A stretch of DNA of 64,000 nt from Balanoglossus misakiensis (GCA_040954595.2 CM082592.2:11222001-11286000); one strand, 5' to 3'. Numbered from the stretch's first letter, positions 51,464 to 64,000 are shown. Translations and numbers: made by a program. The notes: generated by a model from the sequence alone, not told the origin.

Positions 51464-53320
51464 CCCGACTGTCGCGACAACATTTGCCTATTATGTAAAC
51501 AGCTACCAGAACTTCAGTCAGCTGTACGTTGTGTACTATGCAAGGAACATATGCAAATGACTTTGTGCGTCCATTGCCCAACGTGGATCAAAGCGACCAT
51601 GCCGCGTGAGCAGGAGAACAGACTGACTATGTGTACCACAAGGTAAGTTAACTTTCGGCATATGTTCTTTTATAACACAAACTTAGTGTATATTGTGAAA
51701 CTGAAAAGTATTAATTGCGACTTGCTGGTGTAACAGATGCTGACCACTAGAATACTGAAGGTAGGTACCACAGGCACAGGACTGTTCATGTTAGTTTGAA
51801 TTTAGAACTCTCTCAACTGTATTCCCAGGCCATGCATCTTAAATGTAAGCTGTTGTTCTTCCATGAGTTTGAGTTTTACCCCGCTGTCACATTCACATTT
51901 GGTACAGCTTTCAATGTTTGGGATTTTCATCTTGACCATCTATTGTAATTGAACGAGTTTGTTTACTGGCCATCCAAAGTTGATAGCACTGCTGGTGGAC
52001 TCATAACTCAACTGCAGTAACACAAAATATAACAATCACACAAGGTTTTCTATCTCCGTAGTATTTTATTTTCAGCTCCCAAATTCTCTCAAGTACAGAT
52101 TCTGATTTTTATCTACATAATTACACACAGATTCCAACATAGACAATAATACACGACCAATATCTTGTGTAGACCATCTTTTACGGTCTAGCCAATTCAT
52201 TTACAACCTCACACAACAATAACAACAAAAACAGATGTGGGAATATCTTCATTTTTAAGGAGTTCTTGTTTGTAAGAAAACACTGTAACACAAAGTTTGT
52301 TTAAAACAATTTACAAATGTAACAACAGACTGCAAAGTTTGATACATCAATTATTTACAGTAGCTTGTTACTGATGACCCATTTCCAAACTATAGACTAG
52401 TTGCTTAGCTATTTCAAAGTAGTGCTGAATCATTAAACCTGATTTCTTAAAATTTACCTTTAGAAAGATGATGAAAGAAAATTATCACTTGCACTAAATC
52501 CCCCAATGATTTACCCTTAAAACCCCAATTTAATCACTAATCAGAAATAATTACACAAATGTATTTCAGTCTTGTGTGATTTCATCAATGGTAAAAACAA
52601 AATGTTTTTAAGGGTCAACACTGGGGGCAGTATAGTCAGGTAGATTCTATTTTATTTTGACGATTTTTTGAGGTACTATCACACAAGAATCCCAACACTT
52701 TTATCTTTATGTAATTTTGTCCTACTGTTTGAAATATATAAAAGTTTATTTTCCTCTATCAGATTTTTTTGCACCACATGAATTATCCACGAGAAATGCT
52801 TGCATAAATTAGAAGTGAAAGACAAAGACATTATTCACAGCTGGAAAAAAGTTTAATTAAAACGTGATGGGGTGTACTTGTCCACCCAAGCAGAATTGCA
52901 CTGGTGTTCAACACACCCTATCAGATTCTAATAAACTTGCAAAAAAATCTTACATTGTGATCGTCAAAGGAACATGACATAAAACACAGAAAACAAACTC
53001 TCTGCAAACTATAAATGTCGATTCTTAAAAAGTAAATCCTAATACGGCCATGGAAGAATGACCTTGAGTACAAGGTCAAAGGTCAAACCAGAACATTGAC
53101 CTTTGACCCTGAAAGTATTGCCTTGATAATAGAACACTCAGAATTCAGTACCCTCATATAATTATTATATCTGTGATCTGGTATTCTTAAGAAATAATTT
53201 TTTAATTTTTTTTTTGTATGTGGGGATGCTGACTTTGAAAACTCTGGAAGGGAACCAAACATCTGCTCTTGTTTCATCATGCAGCAGATTAAATTATTCT
53301 TGTGTTGGGGTACTGGGCTT

Positions 53321-56300
53321 TTACTGTTCCACCATGCCACGTACTTGGCCACTTTTCCTTTGCTGCAATAGAAAAATGAAGAATACAATCTTCAGGGGTG
53401 TAATAAGAAACTGATAAATCTAAGCCTGGTCTGTGATGGAAATACACTTTTTAGGTCTAAAGGACAATAACAACACTGAACAGCATTGGAAAATGTTCAC
53501 GGTCTGTGCGATAGATGGGACTGTTGCATTTACCTCATCTAACTCTCTTTTCGTCTTCTCTTCAATGGCCCTAATATCCTCCATGGTGAAACCATGCCAT
53601 TTGTCTAGCCAGCAAAATAGCTGACGGTGGAAGTTGGTAAAAATCCTTCTCTCAGCCTGCATAGAGATAGAAGTTTGCATTTTGTTTTGCATCTGTTATT
53701 TGTGAAGACGTGTACCTGACTACGATCAATTAGCAATCGATTATCAATACAATAACCAGTGTTATTGTTCTAGTACAGTTATCTGCAGTGTTCAACAATG
53801 AACAGGATGATCGAATCAGCAACAAATAAGTCATGATCTTGAATTGTGTTTATTGACCAATAACATATGCATCAATGATCACATTACACCCAGATGACTG
53901 TGACCTGTGGTGTCATGAAATAACAATCATACTCCCAGCTGGATTAATTGACTTGAAAAGAAACTATTGGAGGAACTCATGATGTCATGTAAACAGTCAA
54001 GGCATGTCTGTCTGCAAAATGGCTCTGAAAATGTTTCTGACAAATACTAAACCATTTAATACTATATTGAGGTGTATCACAAAATCATTGACAGATAATT
54101 AACATGTACATGTATATCTGAGTACATAAATGACAAAATATACACATGTAACTCACTTCTTGATCTGAAGTAAGATTTAAGAGTGTAAACTAACAAAAAA
54201 TTAAATAGAACTATATCACACATATCAACAACAATGGTATATAGAAATGGATTGTGTTGGTGAAATGGTTGGAAAAACACAAATGCTGTAAAAAAGAGTC
54301 ACAAATTCAAATCTTGTCACATAAAATCAGATTCATCAGATGTTTCATTGCTATGATTTCATTGGTACTGTGCCCACTTCAAATAATATCACCATGTAGG
54401 TTGACAAATACATTACCCACATTTGAGACTAACGGGATCACTAGCCTCTCTAGCGGGCACCGTGTATGACCTTTGGGCCATGGGCACATTGAACATGTCC
54501 AAGGAGGTCAAAGGTTATACATGGCACCCTCTACAGAGGCTAATGGGGGCACCAGGTCCGAAAAATGGAGGATTGTTTCCAGAGTATTGAAGGAAAGCAC
54601 ACATCACAGTTGGGAATCGGTTGTAGTCGAGAACCGTGTACACATTGTGTGGATCATTGGAGAATAGACGGATGACAGCTGGGTTTTAAAATCACTGAAG
54701 AAGGGATGGATATTACAGATGTGAAGGGTATATTTTACACCACTGATGATATGATTTATATCACCCAAAGTAATTATATTGCATGATGACTTTTCACTTT
54801 ACAGTAGTATACTTCTGAGTTCACATTAGTTTGCTTGCTGATGAAATTAATTTCTTGCTGTGCATTATGCGAACTACATGCATGCGGTAAACTTTAAACT
54901 ATGACATGCAATAACCTCTGACCCAGGCATTAGTAAATGTTGGGGGAAATAGGTCATGTTACATTACATGGTATGGACAAAGTCACCAGAAATAACAAGT
55001 GATGAAACTGGCTATCTGAATATTAGTTAATATTATAAAAAGCACCATTATGCTAAAAGGTGTATCCATGGCAACTAGGGGTAACAATGAAACAAGTGTA
55101 CCAAACAAAACTTCCAACCCCCGCGTGTGCATACTGAAAACAACTAAAAATACACACAAACCCAAGCAAACATTATCTGTATTTGGAAACAAAAAAAACA
55201 CAAACGTAATCAACTGACATGCAGTGGGAAGGCTAAGCATTCTGGCAGGGAATTGGAATTTTCTTTTACAGCTGCAATAATTTTGATGTGGGCACAATAC
55301 ACAGAAAACATAGCAAATGATGACACTTTTTGCAATAATAATGTGACAACTACCTTTAGTATAACAGATTCCACTTTGGTTTGAAGTCCCCACCATTTGA
55401 ATTCACAAGTGACCAGTTTGTAAGCACACATGTGTGGTTCAACGGTTCGCTAAAAATTCCAGGGGAGAAAACAAAAAACAACCAAACACAAACACAAAAA
55501 AAAAGAAAAAGAAAGAGAAGCATGTGTAAATGTGTGATGTTCAATGATGTAAAGTGGAAAAGTTTGAAAATACCTTCATGATAAAACTTTCCACTCTGTT
55601 CTGCAGTCCCCTCCATTTGAACAAGACGGTCACCAATTTGTAGGCGCACATATGGGGCTCACAGTTCTTCTACAGTTGATTGACACATGAATTCAAAAAA
55701 GTCAGCAGGTAGGAATGAGAAAGTCACACATAAGGTTGGACCTCTAAAGAGGGAACTGGGGGTGAAAGGGTTAAAGACCAGGGATTTCATACTAAGGAAT
55801 CAAGCCATCGTATAAGTTTCATGTTGTTCAGCATGATTGTAGCAATGCTCTGTATGTTGATTGAAAGATTAACCATAACACCAAATGGTTGATGAGGAAC
55901 TTTTTCATTCAGGCCGACATAGTACATAGTGCACTTTGATCTCTTACCTCTGACCTCAACTAACTTACCGTCCAATCAGCTGTTACAAGTGGACCCCGAC
56001 CAGTCTTTTCTGATTTGAACTTTTTCGGATCTTGGTCTTCTTTGTAATCCTAGTAAAGAAACATCAAAAAGTCAAAATAACAGATTATGATATCACCCCT
56101 TCCACTACAGATGTAGTCTGTGCCGAGCAAAGAATGTAAGAAGTGTGGTTTCATTGTGACATTGTTGTGAGTCACAGCGAATCGGTAACACTTCTTTCGT
56201 GGGATTGATCTGGCATACATCCTCCTACACCTGCAGAGAAGGTAAAACTCTGCAGAGTATTCCTCATCAGTATGCTCACATTATCAAATATCAGATAGAA

Positions 56301-59300
56301 AATCCACGACCACGTCCGGGTATTGAACCCACAACCTTCCGATTGTGAGTCTGGTACCCTGACCACTAGGCCACGATGCCTCCTCAGATATGACAACCCC
56401 TTTTCTTAAAAGAATCTTTTGTTCCCATGCTTTCTCATTGTCACCCTGTCTATCACTCCCCCCTGCTACATTACCCTGTAAGTTGCTGGTATCAGTATCT
56501 CACCTTACTACTAACAGGGTCATTTGCAATGTCAATTCTGACAACTTCTCTCTTGGCTAGTTTATCTGCCTGAAGATTGTGTACCTGAAAGAAATGAAAG
56601 CATACTCTCATCATGATTATCCCTGTCATTACTTCAAACAATAAACATCCCCCTCCCTAGGTCAGAATGTAGCAAGGCTTCTATAAATGTGACAAGATCT
56701 CAATGTAGCACTTGTGTCTTTTCAGTAAGGACACTACACATCCATACCAAATCACAGACAGAAGTGCCAGGAATCATTTCATCTAGCATAACATATTTTC
56801 CCCCCTGATATGATACTGAGGTCATCTTACCAGGGTCTACTAAATATGCATAAAATAACGCCAGATCTAATCGTAAAGGAAAAACTTACTCTGAACTACT
56901 TACATTGTCGATTTCACCCCTGTCTGGTTTGTGCCATGTTTCAATGATGATATAAAAATTCTCTTTCATGTAGTCAGGATTCTGAAGAGAGATGATGGAG
57001 CTATTAGGTGTCACAAAATTCCATTGTTCACGATAATGTGACAGCAAGTTTAGCTGAATTAATTCTCTAGGACTTTTCCAGGGCACATAAACCGAGCAAC
57101 TAATAAATGAAAACAGAAGATAGTTAAGTACTTACAGATATAACAGTTTTACAATAAGGATAGGCATTCCAAGCCTTTTCATGGATTTCCAATGATCCTT
57201 TGGGTGCTAAGAGACGAATAAAAGCTGGTACCTTACTGCAAGAAGAAGAGAGAGAAATGTGAGATGTACATTTTTGAATTTCATCATGTATTATTAAACA
57301 AAAATATATTGATTTATGATGAAAGAAAACATCCATTCTTTGGAATTGGCGTGTTGATTGCTGGCCTGATAATACATGAACATTTGCCAGGTCAATACTC
57401 ATGAGGTTATATCTGAAATATTTTAACCAGATTTTGATAATCTATCTTATCATTAGTGCAACCACATGCCTGGTTGTGTATGAGTTTGTATACATTGTAC
57501 TTTCATACAGCCAGCATGTGATCACCGGTTGGGGCGATGACCTATGGTACAAACAATTGGACAACACCCACTCAAACAACTCCCCCTTTTCCCAATCACA
57601 TTTGCAAACATGAATTTATTCAAACATGCACATGAACTAAACTGACGCGACACTGAATTTAGTTTCCACCAACAGCAAATAAAGATTTTCAAAAACAATG
57701 GTCAAAATAATAAAATCATATGAATATATCTGAATATCCTTTTTGTTCTGGTCCAGTATGCCTATATTCAAGTGAACCTCATGTTGGGGCAACATTAGGG
57801 GTTCAGAAACTAACCCACCCACACTTCATTGTATTTTATTGAATTGGTTTGTTAAACAAATCAAGATGAAAGGTCCCTATACAGCTAAGCAAGGACAGTC
57901 TTCTTTCAGGAAGACTTTGCTTTGGGTGTTCTAACTTGCCCAATGGTGCAACAATGAAATGGTTTCTTCAATGGCAAACCTGTAGAAAATGTGTGTAGCA
58001 TGTACAATAGGACCCATCCCATAATATTCTGTCACCAAGGGAATGCCCTGTAGAAGAAGGAACTTGACACTGAACCGGTTTCTGTGAGCTTACAGAGCAA
58101 ATTACATATCGATGATGTAACATTAGGCAGGCATGTTAAATGTAAATGGAACAAATACTGTACAAAAAATCAATAAACCATTGCATCTACTCCACCATGA
58201 TTAATTTCAAGGCCATTTTTTTATGATGATCATAACATATGACATCCACATCAAATGGCATGTATTACAAAATTTCCTTTGGAATAAATGCCATCACCAT
58301 GCATCATTATCTTATCACTTTGGGTTTGAGAGTAAACTTGGCTTTGACTGACCTGATAACTTTGATATTAACCAATCCAGTTTTTTTCTGTAGTTTAAAA
58401 TGATGAATAGACTTGCCCTGGTGCTCACTCAATGGCAAGAGTACAAATGGTTGAATTGTAAAGTCCACGGGAATTAACATTTTTCAGTTGAATACATGGA
58501 TGTGTGTTATTGCTATTTGTGGCTTTATAGTGAAGTGGTTGACATTTGAATGGAGTATAGATAATCTGTAAAGTAGATTACATTTATAGACATTTGCAAG
58601 AGCTTAGAGAAAAGCATTCTAAAATATATCTTGAAATTGAAATGGTTATATTTGGTTGTAAAAACTGTAACCTATTTGTGGAATTTATTTTGACAAAGAA
58701 GACCTGCATCACATATTGATTTTACATAAGTTGGTTGTAGAGATTGCATTGAAACAGTAAGAGTACTGTGATTTAATTACCATGAAAATTAAGTAATCTC
58801 TGGATGTATAAGTCCATCGATTGTGACACGTTGTATCTATTCATCGGAGTCAGAAACATGCACCTAGGAGTGATCCTTTCAATCAAGAGTCCAAAAAAAC
58901 ACTGATAAACAGTGCAAAGGTTCTTCCCATCCCTGTCTCTTTGAGGTTCAAAGTGCAATCCCTTTTTGTCTTGTCCGCACGCACATTCCCGCGTCTCTGT
59001 GATGACTTGATCCTAGCTGTCAGTCTTTTATGTTACTACAAACTACAAAAGCTTGGGTGGACTACGTCAGCTTTTGAGAGGTCAAGTTATCTTGTCAGGA
59101 TAAATTAAACAGGGCAGATTTGGACAAAGCAATTCAATGGAAATTTGAGCACATTTAATAGTGCAATATACATGTAATTACATCAGACCCAGTAAAAGAC
59201 ACTTGAAATATCCTAGTAACATATTTCACATTATATGGGAAAATGTGCTGAATATTTCTAAATTCTGTCGCACAAAGTGACCAGTCTAGCAAAACTATAA

Positions 59301-62300
59301 TTGTATATTCTGTATTCATAAAGGATAAAGCTGAACAGCTTGTGAAAACCCAATGCAATCAGCTTTGATGGGGTGGTTTATTGTCGCTACATATAAAGGT
59401 CTGTCTACAATTTTTTCAAGTATAACAGCTTATTTCCTAATTGTTAGTTTCAGGGACCTTCTAGTGTGGAAAATATGTATAGCCTCTGTCAACATCAAAA
59501 TAGAAATTTCCTGTTGCAGTGGCAGAACCTAACAGGCTAGTTTTTACCGCGGATGAATTGGTATGTCAGGTTGTATGGTTAATAGATGAGTGGGCCCTTT
59601 TAGATTATTTCCTCGGGCTCCATTTAACTTTGTAACCACCTGTTACATGACAAACCCTGGGAAAAATTCTGAGACAGACAAATGAAACAGTGGTCATTGA
59701 CATTCTTTTGATGACATGGACATTCACAGACAAATCTGTGAATATATTAATTTCTGCCAGAGCTGCATGGACAGGACTTCTGTCTGTGTCAAAGAATTCT
59801 GAGCACCTTTGGAACTCGTGCCAAATCATGAGTGCAAATCTCAAATATAACCCCTGACAAGACTGATTCAAAGTAAATTTACCAGTGAGTTAGTGTATTG
59901 TCACATATTTACTGAAATTACAAATGTTCTGTCATTTATTGAATCTCGACTGATCAATCTGTACAGGGTTCAAAGGTTAATCTGACTGTTCTTACAGATG
60001 ACCTCTGAACTCACCACTGCTGCCATGGCAACACACTTAGCTGGTGTTTGTGCAAAATGAAACGACAGAAATATATGGTTTTCACTGTGTAGGTGTGACA
60101 GAACTTGTAAGTTGTTGCTTCGCATCATAGGAAACATATCAACTCATGAAATCAACAGTGAAAGTTACAATTTCAGTGTAATCAATAAATTAAACGTTTT
60201 GAAATCATGATGTACTTACCTAGCCAAATGGTAGATTTTGTGTGTATACTGTCCCTTGCCAAATTCTTCATTTTCAAATGGTTCATTAACAATTACTTCT
60301 ATACCCTCACCACCACCGGTCTCATTTTTACTAGCCTCGGCAACCGACCAAAGCTGTCCTACTTGGTACTGTAAAATAGAAAAAAAAGAACAAGACCACA
60401 TAATCAGAGTATGACAGCAGTGTAGCTGCTTTTGGTAGCTGCTTTTCACAGACATTGTACAATATTTAGGTCGAATAGCAGAAGACTTCACACATTTATG
60501 TGGAGTGTCAGCTCACAATGATGGCCTCCTGAAATCAGTTTTAATACCCAATTTATGAATCCTTGAAGCATTTAACATTCCACAGTTCACGATAGATAGG
60601 CCTCCACAGTTCATGTGAGATAGGCCATGCAGTCAATGAGCGAATGACCATTACAAAGTGGGGATTCAAATCCTGGGCAGATTGCGCTTTCACTGCATAT
60701 ACCAGCAACAATAAATTGCAGGTCACACACTAAAGAGACCTGAAAAACCCTCTGGTTGTCAAAGCTGTTTTAGCCAAACCAGATGTCACACTCTACCCAC
60801 GCACTCACATATTTATCTACAATGACCATCCCAATTGTCAACTTGTATACCATTTTCGCAATTCAGTTCACAAAGCAACTACATGTACGAGTAACATTCT
60901 ATGGGCAATCTGCATAACTGTTACCGGTAGTTGGCATGTTCAAGGAGAAATTATGTAACAGAATTATATCAATCAATTACACAGGGAAATAATTGAAATA
61001 TGGAAAAAGCTGCCCACATAAAAATTGTATTAGTTTTAAATTAGCATAGTTAACTAAAACACAAAAAATTTGTCAATTTCAACATTTAAATTTCTCTTTT
61101 CCAAGAACCATTTATACTGTACAAAAGGTTTAAATGGCAATGTTAACACACTAAGGTTTTCATTCACACATTAATGATTTGATGGACAAAACCCATCTGA
61201 ACTGGAGAAGACACTGTGGTGCTTCTTCCTATTGTTGCATAATTCATTGGTTCATTGTGAGCTCACTTAGTGCACTTGTAGTATATTTAAACTCTTCCCT
61301 ATCTTCACTGTGTTTAGAAGTGATTACACAATGATGTGATAATCACTGAACTTCGACCTCTGAACTCTCCATGATGAAGATCATCATGTATAATTTTATT
61401 TTTAAAATCAAATTGTTCAGACACTTTTTAAAAGTAGTCAGAATGGCCTCTCCAAGGTCAGAGTATATATTGGCAAAAATGAGAGACGGGAATGACTCAA
61501 GGTCGGGAGAGTAGGTCATGTCACAGCAGTTGAATGACAATTACAGACTTCACTCAATTTCCCGAATAACTTGCATCTACAATGTACATGACAACTTTGA
61601 ATTCCAGCTCACCACAAACCATTATTTACTTTTTGGATATCAAATCAATTATGTAATTCTGCAAATTGTGGATTTATCAAGTTTGGTCAAATTGGTGTGT
61701 AAATTATGCAAACTGTAATGCATTACCATGACCACGCATCCGCCTGTAAATAATGCAAAGATGGCAGAGTTTTGTTTCACCTGGTACATGATGGTACACT
61801 TGATGTATAGTGCAGAACACTGTACACAGTATGAGTGTTTCCCCCAAGTGTCTCAATACTCTATGTTGATAGGTCGCCTGCTGCCCTACACCTGCTGTGG
61901 ATTGTGAAAACCAGCCGGACGTTTTACAATAGTCCAGCTGTATTTTTTCACATTGTATCATCGTGGCATCACCCCCAGACACCTTTTGCTACCGCACCAG
62001 GTGTCTTGGAGATAACATATAGGTGTCGGCGAAATTCGTGGGTTTGTTTCTATTTTACGAGAAGCCACACAACATAGAGCAACGGCACTGAATATTTTAG
62101 TGGGTGGACAGGACCGATAATGAAATGAACACGTCGCGATGTCGGAAGCATCGCTCGACATTGGGAGGTGTTCCGAGTAGAAACTTCCGGTCATAAGACA
62201 TTCTCGATGACGTAAGTTGTAATAAAATCAACGTTACTCACCTCTTCTACCGTGATAGGTAAAACGACGCGACTTGATTGGCGATGAGAAGCAGGAAACA

Positions 62301-62519
62301 GTTGTGGAGATAAGCAAAATGAAATGGAACAAAGTTAGATGAGCGTCGTCCAAACATATTGGTCAATAATCATATGTCTACCAGAAATCAACACAACATG
62401 GAGACGTTACAAATAGATGAATATGTACGGAATCTTAAACTGATCATAAATACGCAAAGAAATGGACAGATTTTGAATAACTTCAGAGTAAATGCGACTT
62501 ACAACTCCTTGATCAACAT
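53321..62519 (-). CDS. PITPNB: Class I phosphatidylinositol transfer protein (PITPNA/PITPNB type) with an alternative exon pair
   Basis: Exons in transcript order: 62519-62503, 62272-62242, 60368-60220, 57235-57136, 56981-56904, 56584-56504, 56049-55969, then 55669-55574 or 55449-55354, then 53656-53534, 53362-53321; 265 residues with one alternative exon (PITP-alpha is 270). PITPs move phosphatidylinositol and phosphatidylcholine between membranes. Motifs: [47 protein letters not shown] with Thr58/Lys60 (Thr59/Lys61 of PITP-alpha, inositol contact); [39 protein letters not shown]. The 17-nt first coding exon was found from the splice phase: MLIKEF with a GTAAGT donor. The symbol is family level; alpha and beta split within vertebrates. 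Introns 2 and 3 are large. Confidence 0.95.
55354..55449 (-). other. PITP alternative exon B (Trp-Trp docking motif)
   Basis: This 96-nt exon, phase 0 to phase 0, encodes [17 protein letters not shown]. The WW pair (residues 198-199 of this isoform) aligns with Trp203-Trp204 of PITP-alpha, the membrane-inserting pair. Confidence 0.92.
55574..55669 (-). other. PITP alternative exon A (Trp-Arg version)
   Basis: This 96-nt exon, phase 0 to phase 0, lies 124 nt upstream of exon B in the transcript. It encodes [17 protein letters not shown] and is identical to exon B at 22 of 32 residues. The second tryptophan is replaced by arginine. The frame and both splice sites are intact. Confidence 0.92.
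55735..55772 (-). repeat. Partial copy of the AACCCTTTC foldback repeat
   Basis: Read on the minus strand it matches the left end of the 10733-10821 unit (AACCCTTTCACCCCCAGTTC, then TCTTTAGAGGTCCAACC). It lies in the PITP intron just upstream of exon A. Confidence 0.65.
56200..56396 (-). mobile_element. tRNA-derived SINE in a PITP intron
   Basis: On the minus strand the head has a perfect pol III A box (TGGCCTAGTGG) and B box (GGTTCAATACC) about 45 nt apart, with an anticodon-like loop CTCACAA that would read CAC (valine) between them. A non-tRNA body of about 110 nt follows. The right boundary is uncertain. It fills nearly half of the intron 56050-56503. Confidence 0.75.
57236..60219 (-). 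other. PITP intron 3
   Basis: This 3-kb intron splits an AGT serine codon. I see no coding exon or clear repeat inside it. Confidence 0.6.
60369..62241 (-). other. PITP intron 2
   Basis: A 1.9-kb phase-0 intron. Two imperfect 24-bp tandem units (CCACAGTTCACGATAGATAGG and relatives) lie near 60583-60631. Nothing else is recognisable. Confidence 0.55.
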
Positions 62520-63487
62520 GCTGAACTATTCTGAACACACATGGGTGGACCGATGGATGACGTCACATACCGGCAAAGGGTTAAAATACCCGGATGTTAT
62601 AGTGCGCCCTCATGTCAGCAATATCGTTTTTTTTGCTCAGAAAGTTCGTGGGGGAAATCTCTGTTTGGTTTTCATCTCCAACAGTGACACTTCTCCAAAA
62701 TACATTTATATTAGCCTTGGTTACTGCCGCAGAAACCACTACCAGCAAAAAGATAACAAATGTCATGATTGGCACTGTAATTTTGTTTCAAAGATGTCAC
62801 TCTCACAACGTGATTATCAGACAAAAGTATGAGACAAAATCTTTATTTTATGACCAACCTTTATTTCTCATAATCATTGTCTTAAGTTGAGACACAGGCC
62901 CAAGCACAAAATATTATAATTATTCCTTAACCAATTGAAAATGCATGATACAAACTAGTCACAGAAAAAGAATAGGGATGAACCAAATTCTGGCAGTAAA
63001 AAGACCATAGAGGTAACTCTCAACAAGAAGACATAAAAATAACCAGAGAAGGTTGTTTGTATTTACTGTAAATTTTACATTTTCAGCTGCATTGGCATTT
63101 TTTAAAGCAATGGGAATCAAAACCTCGTGATTCATTTACAAGTAAATGAATGTTTTTATCAGGGAATAATGTGTAAAATGGGGAAAAAATAATAAAGTTA
63201 CGCGTAAATGTTACAAACATCATATTCTTGCATTGATTTTGCAATACACTCATCAGAAACAAACAATACATACTATCCACAAAAGGATTAATTAATACAG
63301 CTATCAAAAATCTACATGTAAATTCAACTGTATGGAATGTTCTGGAGGGATAGCATGGTTGTAATCTCAGGGGTTAAAGGAATTGTCCATATGGATATAC
63401 TGGATATGTCATATCTTCATGACTTTTTATGATTTGGATGAAGGTTATGTATTACTAGTACTCAGAGTGGATCTTTGTGGACTTTGT
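62520..63487. other. PITP promoter side and acyl-CoA dehydrogenase 3' UTR
   Basis: Minus-strand AATAAA hexamers at 62860-62865 and 62842-62847 probably end the upstream dehydrogenase transcript, leaving about 320 bp for the PITP promoter and 5' UTR. Confidence 0.45.
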
Positions 63488-64000
63488 TTAAAGTTTGCTA
63501 AGAGGTTTGTCAGTATATCCATCCATGACAAGCATTGTGTCCATACCAATACTCTTGTTGTCATAGTGACCGTTGCTTAGATTAGTCACCACTGGGCACA
63601 GGTCCTGTTCACACCATCTGAGGAGAGAACAAATGCAAATATGGATGAATATTTGTGCAGTTTTTGAAAGGATTAGTCAAATCACAACCACTGAGAAAGC
63701 ATAGTGTGCCACCACTTACTGCAGTAAGCTGACGCCCTCAATTGGTCATTTCTGTCAAAACTTTCCTTTTGTGAGAGACGGGGGAACACTAACCTCACAG
63801 CTGCCATGGAATCTTGTTCTGTGGCTTCATTCCACACGGCATGTTCCAACAGCAAAGATGCCATGTACGTCCTGGCAAGACTGAATGCAAAATCACGGGC
63901 TCCAACTTCAAGGAGACCTGGGCTCTTCAAGGCCTCCCCCTGCAGGAATTTCACCAGTTTGTTGACACTAAGGCCTGTTGCCTGGCAACACTTCTGGATG
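63488..64000 (-). CDS. Acyl-CoA dehydrogenase, AidB/ACDH-11-like, C-terminal part
   Basis: The last two exons are 64000-63794 (open at the window edge) and 63617-63488, joined as GTG AG|A TGG. The protein segment contains PGLLEVGARDFAFSLARTYMASLLLEHA, a helix of the C-terminal acyl-CoA dehydrogenase domain, then AAVRWCEQDLCPV, and ends DKPLSKL. Acyl-CoA dehydrogenases are FAD enzymes that oxidise fatty acyl-CoA. The VGARDFAFSLAR and RWCEQDL wording resembles the AidB / nematode ACDH-11 branch, which I recall rather than can test. The catalytic Glu and most FAD contacts lie outside the window. Confidence 0.7.

Larger units (their letters stand above)
50458..53320. other. PHGDH upstream region and PITP 3' UTR
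   Basis: The left part holds an AATC microsatellite (50795-50849), a palindromic CRE (TGACGTCA, 51090-51097) and a ZNF143-like motif (about 51442-51463), which together look like a promoter for an unidentified + strand transcript. The right part is PITP 3' UTR, with minus-strand AATAAA hexamers at 52745-52750, 52651-52656 and 52065-52070. Confidence 0.45.

Noticed and set aside
54473-54667. 64-residue + strand ORF inside a PITP intron
   Set aside because: No recognisable domain and no splice context; chance open frame.
60580-60700. Possible second tRNA-derived SINE (GGATTCAAATCC resembles a B box)
   Set aside because: No convincing A box at the right distance and no tRNA-like folding.
53321-62519. 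PITP exons A and B as an assembly duplication
   Set aside because: They differ at 10 of 32 residues and have unrelated flanking introns, so they are not a recent copy error.
62359-62832. 157-residue + strand ORF near the PITP start
   Set aside because: No family resemblance, and it runs antisense across the PITP first coding exon (62503-62519), which is supported by splice phase and protein start.

Overview
This is eukaryotic (animal) nuclear DNA. Every recognisable gene is split by GT-AG introns, the composition is AT-rich, and the proteins match metazoan families at close to their usual lengths. Gene content and order point to an invertebrate that has kept chordate-like linkage. A deuterostome such as a hemichordate, echinoderm or amphioxus is my inference; the sequence alone does not fix the species.

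Layout: PHF12 C-terminal half (+, 1-2222, cut by the window edge); UNC119 (+, 5643-9924); a long gene-free stretch with a large palindrome; PHKG, phosphorylase kinase gamma (-, 21930-16173); KMT5A/SETD8 (-, 27018-24932); RILPL1-like (+, 27716-30758); TMED2/p24 (-, 34927-32610); SBNO1/strawberry notch (+, 36173-45169, 27 coding exons); PHGDH (-, 50457-47154); a class I phosphatidylinositol transfer protein (-, 62519-53321); and the last two exons of an AidB-type acyl-CoA dehydrogenase (-, 64000-63488). I joined the exons by hand. Every intron phase closes and every spliced frame stays open.

The genes act in separate processes: chromatin (PHF12, KMT5A, SBNO1), lipid-anchor and Rab/cilium trafficking (UNC119, RILPL1), early secretory cargo transport (TMED2), lipid transfer (PITP) and metabolism (PHKG, PHGDH, acyl-CoA dehydrogenase). 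Two head-to-head pairs (KMT5A/RILPL1 and TMED2/SBNO1) share short intergenic regions that probably act as bidirectional promoters. KMT5A, RILPL1, TMED2 and SBNO1 are also neighbours on human 12q24.31, and PHF12 and UNC119 lie near each other on human 17q11.2, so much of this window looks like an old syntenic block.

The most interesting observation is a pair of tandem, equal-length, same-phase duplicated exons in two different genes. In TMED2 the two 108-nt exons encode alternative lumenal helical stalks and are separated by a 51-nt intron, apparently too short to splice efficiently. In PITP the two 96-nt exons swap the membrane-docking Trp-Trp motif for Trp-Arg. Both look like mutually exclusive exons. 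The window also holds several small foldback or MITE-like repeats and a tRNA-derived SINE.
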